This document shows positions 16,301-26,792 of a DNA stretch of 45,901 bases, in pieces (position 1 is the first letter of the stretch; the number at the start of each line of letters is the position of its first letter). The position numbers were made by a program, and so were the translations under genes. The notes under the pieces are model-generated. The model did no database searches. It was not told the DNA's origin and worked only from the letters and a program-made list of their open reading frames with translations. Source of the DNA: an uncultured Alphaproteobacteria bacterium (GTDB lineage Bacteria > Pseudomonadota > Alphaproteobacteria > Rs-D84); assembly GCA_905234465.1 (NCBI GenBank), contig CAJOHU010000004.1, forward strand, positions 1-45,901, in the 5' to 3' direction.

Positions 16301-18607
16301 TTACTTGTCACGAAGGCGGGCAGGGCATTTCTTTTCCACCGCCGCAATAATATCACTATGCAATTTTGCCAAATCAGATTCCGACATTTTTTCGCGGGGT
16401 GTAAATGTAATTGTGAAAGCAATGGACTTTTTACCATCCGGCATTTCAAACGAATCAAATACAACCGCGCTTGATATCGGGTTTGTTGCATATCGCGCCG
16501 CCGCGACTAACTTTTCAGCCGGAAAATCAGACGGCACAACAAACGCAAAATCACGCGTTATTGGTTGAAAATCGCCCATAATGATTGGTCCATGTGACGA
16601 AACCCGACGGGGCAGGTTTTCTATATCGCCAACAATTCCGATAACAACATTTGTTTTTATCTTTAACGCACGCGCAACAGATGGGTGTAATTCACCAAAT
16701 TCTGCCAATACCTTTTTACCCTGAACAACGCGACCATAACGGTATGGGTGTGCCCAAAGCGGCGGATTTTCCGTTTCAATCGCAAAGTTTTGACCATTTA
16801 ATAATAAAACAACATCTGCCTTAACATCATATATATCAACGGCGCGATTACGTTTTTGCCAATGTTTTGGTGATGTTGCACCGGTGCGAACAATACAAAT
16901 TTCAGTATGTTGCGCGCCCGGCATATCGCCATCAAAAACCGTACCCAATTCAAATAAATTCAAATCTGGATATCCACGCTTTTCGTTTTCTACAACCGCG
17001 TTCAACATTCCACCCAACAATGTATTGCGCGCAGTATCTAAATCAGAAACAATTGGATTTGCCACGCGAATAATCGGTTTGTTGGTCAATATTTCTTCAA
17101 TGCGCGAATTTCCAAAACTGTACGAACGACACTCGTTCAGACCACGCGCCGCCAAAGACTTTTTAAGATACAAATCAAAATCATCTGAATGTGTCACATC
17201 GCCCATTGTATGCGTATCATTTTGGGCAATTTTTTCGTACCCATATATACGAATTAAATCTGCAACAACCGTTTCAGGAATACATACATCAACGCGCGCA
17301 GATGGTGCGGTTATTTCCCATTTGTTTCCTGTAAATTTGCCGGTGTATCCCAAACGGGTCAATATATCGCGCATATCGTCCACTGACATTTCAAGACCTG
17401 TTCTTTTGACGAACATATCAGGTGAATATTTCACAGGTGTATTTTTTGGCGAATCATCCCCCGCCGCATTAAATCCAACAATTTTACCACCACATGCGTC
17501 TGCGATAATCTTGACCGCGTACATCAACGCCGGACCCGTCACAGTTGGGTCTATACCGCGTTCATAACGATACGAAGCGTCGGTTGATATTCCTAAACGC
17601 TTGGAAGTTTTGCGTACAGATACCGGGTCAAAGTATGCGCTTTCCAAAATTATATTCTTGGTTTTATCAGATGTGCAACCGCGCACCCCACCGATAACAC
17701 CCGCCAATGCCAAAATTCCACTGTCATCAGCGATAACCATATCAGAATCTTGCAATTCATGTTCGCCCCCAAACAGGTCTGTGAATTTTTCACCTGGTCG
17801 TGCCATACGCACAACTATATTCCCATGTATTTCATCTGCATCAAAACAATGCATCGGTTGCGCCATGTCATAGCATATGTAATTCGTCGCATCAACTGGT
17901 GCATTCTTTGGATTAATCCCAATCGCACGCAGACGGTTGGCGATTTTTGTATCTGATGGACCAATTTTTATGTTATGGATTTCCGCCAATTTATATGCCC
18001 GACATTTATCTGTCTTGATTTCAACGCCACGCGCATTACCGGATACAGCGAACCCGTCATCGTGTGGTGCGATATATTCGCCCGCACCCGCCGCAGAAAG
18101 GTCACGCGCCACACCGCGCACCGCCAAATAGTCCGGTCTGTTCGGTGTAATACCTGCATCAAAAACAATCGGACATTCAATAACGGGTGTACCAATCTTG
18201 GTGTCTTTTGGTAATTCTATAATACCAGTGTGGTCATCGTTTATACCCAATTCACGACCACTGCACATCATACCATCGGACAACACACCACGCAATTTTC
18301 CACTTTCTATTTTATGTCCTTCTATGACACAGCCCGGTGTCGCCAACGCAGAAATCAAACCGACACGCACATTTGGCGCACCACAAACAACCTGGCGCAG
18401 GGTTGGCGATCCGTCATCAACCATTAACACATGCAAATGGTCACTGTTTTCATGTGGCCGACATTCTACAATTTTTGCCGCAATGGGCGGAATAGGGCAT
18501 ATAAGTTCTTCTACTTCAAGCCCCGTCCGCGTAAGCGTATCTGCAATTTCCGTCGCAGACAAATCTGTTTTCAAATAATCACGCAACCAATCAAAAGTCC
18601 ATTTCAT
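16301..18607 (-). CDS. pheT: Phenylalanyl-tRNA synthetase beta subunit
   Basis: Beta subunit of the alpha2-beta2 synthetase charging tRNA-Phe. The 768-aa product has the N-terminal tRNA-binding fold (about 39-150), the B3/B4 editing region, the B5 domain and the C-terminal ferredoxin-like anticodon-binding domain ending in SDIIAAVEKKCPARLRDK. It starts MKWTFDWLRDYLKTD, typical for PheT, 15 nt after pheS in the standard pheS-pheT order. Confidence 0.96.
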   Translation of the reverse strand: MKWTFDWLRDYLKTDLSATEIADTLTRTGLEVEELICPIPPIAAKIVECRPHENSDHLHVLMVDDGSPTLRQVVCGAPNVRVGLISALATPGCVIEGHKIESGKLRGVLSDGMMCSGRELGINDDHTGIIELPKDTKIGTPVIECPIVFDAGITPNRPDYLAVRGVARDLSAAGAGEYIAPHDDGFAVSGNARGVEIKTDKCRAYKLAEIHNIKIGPSDTKIANRLRAIGINPKNAPVDATNYICYDMAQPMHCFDADEIHGNIVVRMARPGEKFTDLFGGEHELQDSDMVIADDSGILALAGVIGGVRGCTSDKTKNIILESAYFDPVSVRKTSKRLGISTDASYRYERGIDPTVTGPALMYAVKIIADACGGKIVGFNAAGDDSPKNTPVKYSPDMFVKRTGLEMSVDDMRDILTRLGYTGKFTGNKWEITAPSARVDVCIPETVVADLIRIYGYEKIAQNDTHTMGDVTHSDDFDLYLKKSLAARGLNECRSYSFGNSRIEEILTNKPIIRVANPIVSDLDTARNTLLGGMLNAVVENEKRGYPDLNLFELGTVFDGDMPGAQHTEICIVRTGATSPKHWQKRNRAVDIYDVKADVVLLLNGQNFAIETENPPLWAHPYRYGRVVQGKKVLAEFGELHPSVARALKIKTNVVIGIVGDIENLPRRVSSHGPIIMGDFQPITRDFAFVVPSDFPAEKLVAAARYATNPISSAVVFDSFEMPDGKKSIAFTITFTPREKMSESDLAKLHSDIIAAVEKKCPARLRDK

Positions 18608-18622
18608 TTCATACCCCCAAAA

Positions 18623-19573
18623 TTAAAAACCACAAGATTTTAACCAACGAACATCATTACCATACAAATCTCGCAAATCAGGCAGGTTATACTTTAACAT
18701 CGCCAATCTGTCCCAACCGAAACCAAATGCAAAACCTTGGTATTCATTCGGGTCAATTCCACAATTACGCAGAACATTCGGATGAACCATACCCGCACCC
18801 ATCATTTCCAACCAACGTTCGCCATTCCATTTCATATCAACCTCTATACTTGGGTCGGTAAAAGGAAAATATGATGGACGAATACGCAGTTCTACATTAT
18901 CCAATTTGAAGAATTTCTTGAAGAATGCACGTATATCACCAATTAAATCAGCAAGTGTGACATTTTTATCTATATACAACCCCTCTATTTGCCCGAACAT
19001 AGGCCCGTGTGTTGCGTCCATCTCTCGCCGATATGTAGAGCCGATGGCGAACATTTTAATCGGCACCCCATCTGATTCCATCGCACGAATCTGAATGGCA
19101 GATGTTTGCGTACGCAAAACATTCCCGTTTAATAAGAAAAATGTATCCTGCATATCACGTGCCGGATGATAAGACGGTGTGTTTAGTGCGGTAAAGTTAT
19201 GCCAATCGTCTTCTATTTCTGGACCAGTATAACGCCGGTACCCAAAAGATTCTAAAATCGCAGATATTTCAGACAAACTTTGTGTCAACGGATGAATTGT
19301 ACCGCGGTTTTCGGGTTCCGCGTTTAATGATACATCCAATTTTTCACCCGCCAATGCCGCGTTTAATGCCTCATTTTCCAATTCAGACTGGCGATTTCTA
19401 AATAATTCGCGCAATTCTGTATTTTCGCGGTTTAATTCCGTACGCGCATCATTGTTCAGATTTTTCATCTCTTTCAGGCGCACGGTCATTGTTCCGTTTT
19501 TACCGAATGTATTAGTGTACAATTCCTGTAATTCATTTAATGTTTTCGTCTTTTCTATTTGTTCTTTTAGCAT
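18623..19573 (-). CDS. pheS: Phenylalanyl-tRNA synthetase alpha subunit
   Basis: Catalytic alpha subunit. The 316-aa product has an N-terminal coiled coil (about 1-75) for tRNA binding and class II motifs: GPEIEDDWHNFTALN, HPARDMQDTFFL, and GFAFGFGWDRLAMLKY (motif 3). The ATG at 19573 starts MLKEQIEKTKTLNE; the longer frame from 19636 has no ATG at its start. It is 77 nt downstream of rplT, with a GC hairpin in between, and completes the common rpmI-rplT-pheS-pheT order. infC is missing upstream. Confidence 0.95.
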   Translation of the reverse strand: MLKEQIEKTKTLNELQELYTNTFGKNGTMTVRLKEMKNLNNDARTELNRENTELRELFRNRQSELENEALNAALAGEKLDVSLNAEPENRGTIHPLTQSLSEISAILESFGYRRYTGPEIEDDWHNFTALNTPSYHPARDMQDTFFLLNGNVLRTQTSAIQIRAMESDGVPIKMFAIGSTYRREMDATHGPMFGQIEGLYIDKNVTLADLIGDIRAFFKKFFKLDNVELRIRPSYFPFTDPSIEVDMKWNGERWLEMMGAGMVHPNVLRNCGIDPNEYQGFAFGFGWDRLAMLKYNLPDLRDLYGNDVRWLKSCGF

Positions 19574-19650
19574 AACATTACCTTTTAATAAATATAGGGT
19601 CGCATACGCGGCCCCATAATCATAAACAAAAAACAACTTGCCGCCAAGGG

Positions 19651-20016
19651 TTATTTTTCACCCTTGATAAATCGTTTTGCGGTGTCAACCAATTTGGTGA
19701 AATTTTTATCACCAACATATGCCATTTCCGCCAAAACCTTGCGGTCCAGTTCAATGCCCGCCTTGCGCAGACCGTTCATAAACTGGCTGTATGTGATACC
19801 AGATGGACGCACCGCTGCGTTAATACGAACAATCCACAAACTGCGGAAATCGCGTTTTTTAGCACGGCGGTCACGATACGCATACTGACCCGCCTTTTCA
19901 GATTTTTCACGGGCTGCGCGATACGTGCTGCTGTGACGACCAAGATAGCCTTTTGCCCTTTCAAGAATTTTATTGTGCTTTTGACGAACCGTTGTTCCAC
20001 GTTTTACCCTTGCCAT
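19651..20016 (-). CDS. rplT: 50S ribosomal protein L20
   Basis: A 121-aa basic ribosomal protein, [18 protein letters not shown], of typical length and sequence. L20 binds 23S rRNA early in assembly and in other bacteria represses its own operon through leader RNA. It follows rpmI by 12 nt. Confidence 0.98.
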   Translation of the reverse strand: MARVKRGTTVRQKHNKILERAKGYLGRHSSTYRAAREKSEKAGQYAYRDRRAKKRDFRSLWIVRINAAVRPSGITYSQFMNGLRKAGIELDRKVLAEMAYVGDKNFTKLVDTAKRFIKGEK

Positions 20017-20028
20017 TTTGCGCCCCCT

Positions 20029-20232
20029 TTATTTCAAACCATACGGCGCCAGGATTTTAGCCTGACCAACCATGTTTTCGTTAAGATATTGCGGTTTAGA
20101 CCCGGCGTTATTCGCACGCGCGGATTTTTTACGCAACAGTTTTTTGTGGGCGTTTCTGCGAACGTTGATTTTTCCGGTCGCAGTCATTCTTGCACGCTTT
20201 TTCAAGTATGACTTTGTCTTTAATTTTGGCAT
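20029..20232 (-). CDS. rpmI: 50S ribosomal protein L35
   Basis: A 67-aa protein starting MPKLKTKSYLKKRARMTATG, typical of L35. It is first in the rpmI-rplT-pheS-pheT group, divergent from mreC. A ribosome binding site AAGAGG lies just upstream. Confidence 0.97.
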   Translation of the reverse strand: MPKLKTKSYLKKRARMTATGKINVRRNAHKKLLRKKSARANNAGSKPQYLNENMVGQAKILAPYGLK

Positions 20233-20260
20233 TTTTTAACCTCTTGTTTAATAAATCCGG

Positions 20261-20279
20261 GTGGCAATGCCATTGCCAC
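20261..20279 (-). promoter_or_regulatory. Leader hairpin upstream of rpmI
   Basis: GTGGCAAT-GGC-ATTGCCAC is a perfect 8-bp stem about 30 nt before the rpmI ATG. There is no T-run after it, so a translational control or L20-binding leader element fits better than a terminator. This is inferred from position only. Confidence 0.4.
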
Positions 20280-20372
20280 TTTGGATGTTTCCGGGGGTAA
20301 TTGTGACATAAATAAATGAAAAATCAAGTTTTTATTGAATAATAATTTTTTTATGTTTAAACTGAACCACAA

Positions 20373-21194
20373 ATGAACCCTAAGAAAGTATCTTCCAAAT
20401 TACGCACTATTATAAAATCTGCGATTGTCGCGGCAATTTTGCCGTTTATATTTATATACATTATTGTGGCAAAGCCTGATTATCGTGTTATGAATGATGC
20501 TGCTCATGTTTTATTGCCTGTTGTAAATGCAGTAGGCGATTTAGTCACATGGCCGCTGCGCGCAGGTGGAAATGTTATTAAAAGATTACATGATATATAC
20601 AATTTGGAACAAGAAAACGAAGAACTGCGCGCGCGATTGGACATGGCATTGGCAGACAAAAACAAATGTGATATCGCATTATTAGAAAATCAAAAATTGG
20701 AACAAGAACTTGATACCGTTCGCAACAGTCCATATGCCAGTGTGGTCGCAGATGTTATATTTGATAATTCTGCCATAAATCATGGTACTTTTATGATAAA
20801 TCGCGGTTTGCGTGATGGAATTAAGCCTGGGATGGTCGTGACATCATTTGATAACACTTTGGCGGGTATTATAATTGATGCAGGCGCACACTTTGCACGT
20901 GTACGATCACTGATAGATTCTAATACAAACATTGCGGTACGTGTTGCCGGGTCCGAAGTTTATGGGTTTTTACATGGCAATGGTTCTGATACCCCAACCA
21001 TAGGTTTTTTCAGCGACCAGAAATTTCAACCGTCACCCGGTGTAAAATTGATTACCAGTGGTATAAGTGGTGTTTTGCCATCGGATATATTTGTCGGACA
21101 AATGAAAGACGATACAGATGTTGATGTGTTATCTCCACGCAGATTATCACGCGTTATGGTATTAAAATTTAATGATACGGATAAGTATAAATGA
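20373..21194 (+). CDS. mreC: Rod shape-determining protein MreC
   Basis: Periplasmic scaffold of the elongasome. The 273-aa product has a short cytoplasmic tail, one membrane segment (about 14-34, IVAAILPFIFIYIIV), a coiled coil (about 70-110, rich in EQENEELRARLD), and the beta-rich MreC core ending near 265. It begins a tight run, mreC-mreD-mrdA-rodA-topA-dnaG, with overlaps or gaps of only a few bases. It overlaps mreD by 4 nt (ATGA). Confidence 0.93.
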   Translation: MNPKKVSSKLRTIIKSAIVAAILPFIFIYIIVAKPDYRVMNDAAHVLLPVVNAVGDLVTWPLRAGGNVIKRLHDIYNLEQENEELRARLDMALADKNKCDIALLENQKLEQELDTVRNSPYASVVADVIFDNSAINHGTFMINRGLRDGIKPGMVVTSFDNTLAGIIIDAGAHFARVRSLIDSNTNIAVRVAGSEVYGFLHGNGSDTPTIGFFSDQKFQPSPGVKLITSGISGVLPSDIFVGQMKDDTDVDVLSPRRLSRVMVLKFNDTDKYK

Positions 21195-21646
21195 AACAAC
21201 AGATTATTAAATATTTACAAATACTGTTCCCGTTCATTATTACGGTCGCATTGTGGCGGCTTTCTGTGCCATGGATAAATCCGGTGGGGATATTGGCAAT
21301 TATACCGATTTTTTATTGTTCTTTTATACGCCCGGTTCATTATTTTGTTCCGTTCGCGATTCTGATTTGTTTTCTTATAGACTATAAATTCAATACGGTT
21401 TTGATGTGGACAACATGTTATTGTGCTTTTTATGCGATTATGAATATTCAATCTTTTATAGATTTGACGCATACGAACAAATCCGGCATATACGCGTTTA
21501 TGGGATTTGTTGGGACAATCGTATCTATGATTATATTATCAAATTTAACATTGATGAATTTAGTGTCTGGAACGATTATGTTTTTGATTCTGACAATAAT
21601 GTATATTCCAATAACAACAACTATCCAGGTGGTAAAAGATGATTGA
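21191..21646 (+). CDS. mreD: Rod shape-determining protein MreD
   Basis: A 151-aa hydrophobic protein with four to five membrane segments, matching the MreD position between mreC and mrdA. Sequence conservation of MreD is low, so the call rests on topology, length and context. It overlaps mrdA by 8 nt. Confidence 0.8.
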   Translation: MKQQIIKYLQILFPFIITVALWRLSVPWINPVGILAIIPIFYCSFIRPVHYFVPFAILICFLIDYKFNTVLMWTTCYCAFYAIMNIQSFIDLTHTNKSGIYAFMGFVGTIVSMIILSNLTLMNLVSGTIMFLILTIMYIPITTTIQVVKDD

Positions 21647-23411
21647 TATAGAAATATCAAAACAATTTGACCGCCGCAGCGCACTGTTTTTAACCGCAGG
21701 AACAGTTCTTACATCTGTATTGGTTTTGCGCATGTTGCAGATGCAGGTCTTTGGTTATCGTACATATAAAAAGAAAAGCGAAAATAATTCATTTCGTATT
21801 CAGATAAATATGCCTGAACGTGGAAAAATATTATCACGCGATGGGTTCAATATATCACACGACGCACCAATATATCGCATATATATTATTCCCGAAGAAT
21901 CGGATGATTTAGAAAAATTAATATCTGTAATAGAAACAGATTTGAAACTTTCAAAGAAACGTGTTGATAAAATATGGGCGCGAATAAAAAAACAGCAAAA
22001 ATTTCAACCTGTGTTGATAAGTGAAAACACTGATTGGAATACCTTGGCAAAAATTCAGGCAAAAAATTTGCCTGGACTGCATGTACAAAGTGGGTATGGT
22101 CGTGTGTATGAATTAGGGCCGGCGGGCGCACAACTCTTTGGATATGTCGGCGCACCTGATAAGCCTGTTGCGAACGCACCTTTCTTTACCAAGGGTATAA
22201 CAGGATTAGAAAAAACATTTAACAAAAAACTTTCTGGAATACCCGGACAAACCGTAATGATAACAAATGCAGTGGGACGTGTCACCGGCGAAGATAAAAC
22301 TCAATTCAGACCATCGGTTTCAGGGGGCGATATTAAGACAACTATAAATGATGACGCACAAAAAGTGTTATATGATTCTTTGACACTTCACAAATCTGGA
22401 TGCGGGGTTGCATTAGACATAGAAACAGGTGATATTTTGGCGATGGCATCTACACCAAGTTTTGATCCCAATAATTTTTCTGGGGATGATAGTGAAGAAT
22501 ATATTGAAGATTTGCGTCAAAATTTTGCCAAACCGTTTATGAACAAGGTTTTTGAAGGGCTGTATCCACCGGGGTCTACATTCAAAATTATTGTGGCGTT
22601 GGCTGCATTAGAAGCGGGCGCTGTCACCCCAGATGAGACGGTATTTTGTCCTGGACATTGGGATTATGGTGACCGGCGTTATCATTGTTGGGAAGCAAAA
22701 GGACACGGTAAAGTAAACCTTGTTGGTGCGTTAAAACATTCTTGCGATATATATTTTTATCAACTGGCGCTGCGTATAGGAATTGATTCTATTAAGCGCA
22801 TGGCTTTGCGATTGGGTATGACAGAAAAATATATACAAGATATTATTTCAAAACAAATGCCAGGCATCATCCCTGACAGAAAATGGAAAGAATCAAATAT
22901 CGGTTCAAAATGGGTTCATGGTGATACAATAATATCAGGAATAGGTCAGGGTTTTATATTGGTTAACTGTATGCAATTGGCGGTTATGATGGCACGTGTC
23001 GCGTCAAATCGGCGTGTTATTCCACGATTGCTATATGATGAAAGAAAACCAAATTTTGATAAAATGGGTTTTCAAGAAAAAAACCTTAGGTATGTTCTGA
23101 ATGGATTAGAAGAAGTATTAAAAAAGGGTGGAACCGCATCGGGCAGCGCGATAAATGTAGATGGTGCAAGAATGGGCGGCAAAACCGGTACATCCCAGGT
23201 ACGCAGTATTTCACGCGCAGAACGCATAACAGGTGTTTTAACAAACGAGCAATTAAAATGGAATATGCGTAATCATGGTTTGTTTGTTGGATATGCACCA
23301 ACAACCAACCCGAAATATGCCGTATGCGTGATTACAGAACATTCCGGGTCCAGTGGCAGTGCCGCACGCACCGCCGCCGCAACAATGAAAAAACTGTTGG
23401 AAAAAGAATAG
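21639..23411 (+). CDS. mrdA: Penicillin-binding protein 2 (elongasome transpeptidase)
   Basis: Class B PBP that cross-links peptidoglycan during elongation. The 590-aa product has one N-terminal membrane segment (about 14-34), a dimerisation/pedestal domain, and the transpeptidase domain with STFK (Ser313, Lys316), SCD as the SxN-type motif (about 366), and KTGTSQ (about 515-520). It is followed 4 nt later by its partner glycosyltransferase RodA. Confidence 0.96.
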   Translation: MIDIEISKQFDRRSALFLTAGTVLTSVLVLRMLQMQVFGYRTYKKKSENNSFRIQINMPERGKILSRDGFNISHDAPIYRIYIIPEESDDLEKLISVIETDLKLSKKRVDKIWARIKKQQKFQPVLISENTDWNTLAKIQAKNLPGLHVQSGYGRVYELGPAGAQLFGYVGAPDKPVANAPFFTKGITGLEKTFNKKLSGIPGQTVMITNAVGRVTGEDKTQFRPSVSGGDIKTTINDDAQKVLYDSLTLHKSGCGVALDIETGDILAMASTPSFDPNNFSGDDSEEYIEDLRQNFAKPFMNKVFEGLYPPGSTFKIIVALAALEAGAVTPDETVFCPGHWDYGDRRYHCWEAKGHGKVNLVGALKHSCDIYFYQLALRIGIDSIKRMALRLGMTEKYIQDIISKQMPGIIPDRKWKESNIGSKWVHGDTIISGIGQGFILVNCMQLAVMMARVASNRRVIPRLLYDERKPNFDKMGFQEKNLRYVLNGLEEVLKKGGTASGSAINVDGARMGGKTGTSQVRSISRAERITGVLTNEQLKWNMRNHGLFVGYAPTTNPKYAVCVITEHSGSSGSAARTAAATMKKLLEKE

Positions 23412-23415
23412 AAAA

Positions 23416-24561
23416 ATGACAAGACAAACACGCGTTTCAAATGCAAATATGATGAGTTTTTCTGAAAAACTGACCCGTTTTTCATGGGTACTATTTGTGC
23501 CGATGTGTTTGGTTTTAATTGTATCTGAATTTATACTGTATTCCGCGGGTGGCGGGGCATGGAAACCTTTTGCTTTACCACAATTATTAAAAATTATTGT
23601 TGGGTTTGGTGTGTTTTTTATTGCCGCGTTTACGAATATAAAACTGTGGATAAAGTCCGCAAATATTATTTATGCTATTGCGCTGATTTTAATTATTTTG
23701 GTGACTTTTGTTGGGCATACAGGGATGGGGGCACAACGTTGGTTAAACCTTGGCATTATGCATATTCAACCATCTGAGATGTTCAAAATGGCACTGGTTT
23801 TGGCGTTGGCGCGATATTTTGCATGGATGAATTCCGTAGATTTGGATAAGTTCAAAAACTATATTGTGCCATCGTTGATGATGTTAATACCTTTTGGTTT
23901 GATTGTTATGCAGCCTGATTTAGGAACTGCGCTTTCCATTGCGATGATTACTATTGGTATGTTTTATATCGTTGGTGCAAATAAAAAATGGTTTATTATT
24001 GGCGCAATACTTGCGGTTATGGCGGCACCGGTGGTTTGGTATGGTGGGCTGCATCAATATCAACGTGAAAGAATCATCACTTTTATAAATCCAGATCACG
24101 ATGCGCGTGGTGCAGGTTATCAGATAAACCAGGCAAAAATCGCATTCGGCAGTGGCGGTCTGTTTGGCAAGGGTTATATGAACGGTTCACAATCTCAACA
24201 ATCATTTTTACCTGAAAAACAGACAGATTTTATATTTACCATGCTTGGTGAAGAATTTGGATTTTTTGGCGCATTTTTTATCTTAGCACTGTATACATTT
24301 ATTGTTGCAATTCTGTTCTGGGCGGCGAAAACATGCCGCAACAGATTCGGTCAGTTGGTCTGTTTTGGTTTTATGTTGAACTTTTTCATTTATTATTTTA
24401 TAAATATATCAATGGTCTTGGGGTTGGTCCCAACCGTGGGTGTGCCATTACCACTCATGTCCTTTGGTGGCAGCAGTCTTTTATCACTGATGTTTGGATT
24501 CGGACTTTGTGAAAATGCGCACATACACAAAGATCAACAATTATCTGCCAAAGGAAGTTAA
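23416..24561 (+). CDS. rodA: Peptidoglycan glycosyltransferase RodA (SEDS family)
   Basis: Polymerises glycan strands from lipid II together with PBP2. The 381-aa product has about ten membrane segments and SEDS motifs HIQPSEMFKMALVLALARY, QPDLGTA, and the C-terminal GLVPTVGVPLPLMSFGGSS. It sits between mrdA and topA and shares the operon. Confidence 0.96.
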   Translation: MTRQTRVSNANMMSFSEKLTRFSWVLFVPMCLVLIVSEFILYSAGGGAWKPFALPQLLKIIVGFGVFFIAAFTNIKLWIKSANIIYAIALILIILVTFVGHTGMGAQRWLNLGIMHIQPSEMFKMALVLALARYFAWMNSVDLDKFKNYIVPSLMMLIPFGLIVMQPDLGTALSIAMITIGMFYIVGANKKWFIIGAILAVMAAPVVWYGGLHQYQRERIITFINPDHDARGAGYQINQAKIAFGSGGLFGKGYMNGSQSQQSFLPEKQTDFIFTMLGEEFGFFGAFFILALYTFIVAILFWAAKTCRNRFGQLVCFGFMLNFFIYYFINISMVLGLVPTVGVPLPLMSFGGSSLLSLMFGFGLCENAHIHKDQQLSAKGS

Positions 24562-24563
24562 AA

Positions 24564-26792
24564 ATGAATTTGCTTATTGTAGAATCTCCATCAAAGGCCA
24601 AAACGATTGAGAAATATCTTGGGAAAGGTTGGCATGTTATCGCGTCTGTTGGTCATGTACGCGATTTGGTTCCTGAATCTGGCAGCGTTGATACAGAAAA
24701 CGATTTTAAAATGCGTTGGCAAATTATGCCTGGCAAAGAAAAACAATTAAAACTTATTATTGATAATGTAAAAAAGGCTGATGCGGTTTACTTGGCATCA
24801 GATCCTGACCGCGAAGGTGAAGCAATCGCATGGCATATTTTGGATATACTTAATTCAAAAAAAGCACTTGGAAAAACACCGGTGTATCGTGTTGCTTTTC
24901 ATGAAATAACCAAACGCGCCGTGATGGATGCAATCGCAAATCCGCGCGAAATAGATTCTAATTTGGTTGACGCGTATTTTGTGCGACGTGCATTGGATTA
25001 TTTGATTGGTTTTGAAATATCACCTTTGCTGTGGCGGCGCAATCTTGGAAAATCTGCGGGGCGCGTGCAATCTGTGGCCGTTAAATTGGTCGTTGACCGC
25101 GAACGCGAAATAGAAGATTTTAAATCAGATGAATATTGGTCCGTATCTGCAAAATGCGAATTTAATAAACATTCTTTTAATTCTGGATTGACATTTTTTA
25201 ATGGCGAAAAAATTGAAAAGATGACATTAAAAAATTCGCATGATGTTGATGCGATTGTATCAAAATTGAAAACCCCTGCAGGTGCCAGCGTGTCACATAT
25301 AGAACGCAAAAAGGTTTCAACCAAACCTTATGCGCCATTCACAACCAGCACACTTCAACAAGAAGCTGCGCGCAAACTTTATTTTTCTTCAAAAAGAACT
25401 ATGTCTGTGGCACAAAAACTTTATGAAAACGGTCTTATCACATATATGCGTACTGATGCAACAAATCTTTCGGCGGATGCGGTTAATGAAATTCGTACAT
25501 TCATATCAAAAAACTATGGTGACATGTTTTTACCAAAATCACCTAATATTTATGTCACAAAATCCAAGAATGCACAGGAAGCACACGAGGCAATTCGCCC
25601 AACACATTTTGATTCATCAGAAAATAATTTGTCGGGCGATGAACAAAAACTTTACGATTTAATATGGAAAAGAACTATTGCGTGTCAAATGTCTAATGCA
25701 GAATTTGATTCTGTTGCAACCGATATTTTAACCGATGATAAAATCGCAACTTTTCACGCCGTTGGTCGTACACGCACATTTGATGGTTTTATGAAAGTGT
25801 ATATAGAAGATAAAGATGATTCAGATGATGAATCTGATGCGAAATTGCCGGCGATGAATGTTGGTGATAAAATCAGCATTTCAGAAATAAAACCTGAACA
25901 GCACTTTACCCAACCCCCGGCACGTTATACAGAAGCATCTTTGGTTAAAAAATTGGAAGAATTAGGCATAGGTCGTCCATCTACATACGCAAGTATTATG
26001 TCAACAATCGTTGACCGTAAATATGTAGAGCAAGATAAACAACGTCGGTTTCACCCAACCCCCGGCGGATGGGTTATTGCGGCATATTTAGCAAAATATT
26101 TTTCCGATTTGGTTGATGTTAATTTTACCGCAAAAACAGAAGATACTTTGGATGATGTTTCAAATGGAAAAACAGAAAAATTGTCTGCATTAAATGAATT
26201 TTGGGGTGATACACACGATATGATTTCTGATGCACGCGATGTTAAAACACCAGATATTATTGATGAAATAAATAAATTTATGAAAAAACATTTATTTCCA
26301 AATGGCGATAATAAATGCCCAAAATGTGGCGGAAAATTGAGCATAAAATTGTCAAAGTTTGGGGCGTTCATCGGATGTGAAAATTATCCAAAGTGTGATT
26401 ATACTATGCGGTTAAGTTCAAATGAAGATAGTTCATCCGAAACAAACAAAAACGAACCAAAAGATTTAGGTGATGGTATATCATTTAAAATTGGTAAATT
26501 TGGTCCATATGTGACGGACGGTGAAAAGAACGCAAGTGCAAAAAAATATACACACGATACAATAACACTGGAAATCGCACGCGAATTATTATCTGGTGAA
26601 AAGAAAAAGGTTGAACCTGTTGAAATTGGCGTAAACCCGAAAACAAATAAAATGATTTATTTTTATCCAACGGGTCGTTATGGTGCATATATTTCGTCTA
26701 ATCGTGTTAATGTAAGTGTGACAGAAAAGCCAGATTTAGAAACAGCAATAGATTTAATAAATAATAAGAAACCGAAATTTTCTAAAAAATAA
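24564..26792 (+). CDS. topA: DNA topoisomerase I (type IA)
   Basis: Relaxes negative supercoils. The 742-aa product has the N-terminal Toprim domain (LLIVESPSKAKTIEKYLG and SDPDREGEAIAWH), the catalytic Tyr294 in ITYMRTDAT, one C4 zinc ribbon (CPKCGGKLSIK...CENYPKC, about 585-615), and two short C-terminal topo-C-like modules (FKIGKFGPYVT and PTGRYGAYIS). It is shorter at the C-terminus than typical 850-aa enzymes. The stop codon directly abuts the dnaG ATG. Confidence 0.96.
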   Translation: MNLLIVESPSKAKTIEKYLGKGWHVIASVGHVRDLVPESGSVDTENDFKMRWQIMPGKEKQLKLIIDNVKKADAVYLASDPDREGEAIAWHILDILNSKKALGKTPVYRVAFHEITKRAVMDAIANPREIDSNLVDAYFVRRALDYLIGFEISPLLWRRNLGKSAGRVQSVAVKLVVDREREIEDFKSDEYWSVSAKCEFNKHSFNSGLTFFNGEKIEKMTLKNSHDVDAIVSKLKTPAGASVSHIERKKVSTKPYAPFTTSTLQQEAARKLYFSSKRTMSVAQKLYENGLITYMRTDATNLSADAVNEIRTFISKNYGDMFLPKSPNIYVTKSKNAQEAHEAIRPTHFDSSENNLSGDEQKLYDLIWKRTIACQMSNAEFDSVATDILTDDKIATFHAVGRTRTFDGFMKVYIEDKDDSDDESDAKLPAMNVGDKISISEIKPEQHFTQPPARYTEASLVKKLEELGIGRPSTYASIMSTIVDRKYVEQDKQRRFHPTPGGWVIAAYLAKYFSDLVDVNFTAKTEDTLDDVSNGKTEKLSALNEFWGDTHDMISDARDVKTPDIIDEINKFMKKHLFPNGDNKCPKCGGKLSIKLSKFGAFIGCENYPKCDYTMRLSSNEDSSSETNKNEPKDLGDGISFKIGKFGPYVTDGEKNASAKKYTHDTITLEIARELLSGEKKKVEPVEIGVNPKTNKMIYFYPTGRYGAYISSNRVNVSVTEKPDLETAIDLINNKKPKFSKK

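Noticed and set aside
19574-19650. Phe attenuator before pheS
   Set aside because: A GC hairpin is present, but there is no T-run, and the only short frame (MIMGPRMRPYIY) has no Phe codons.
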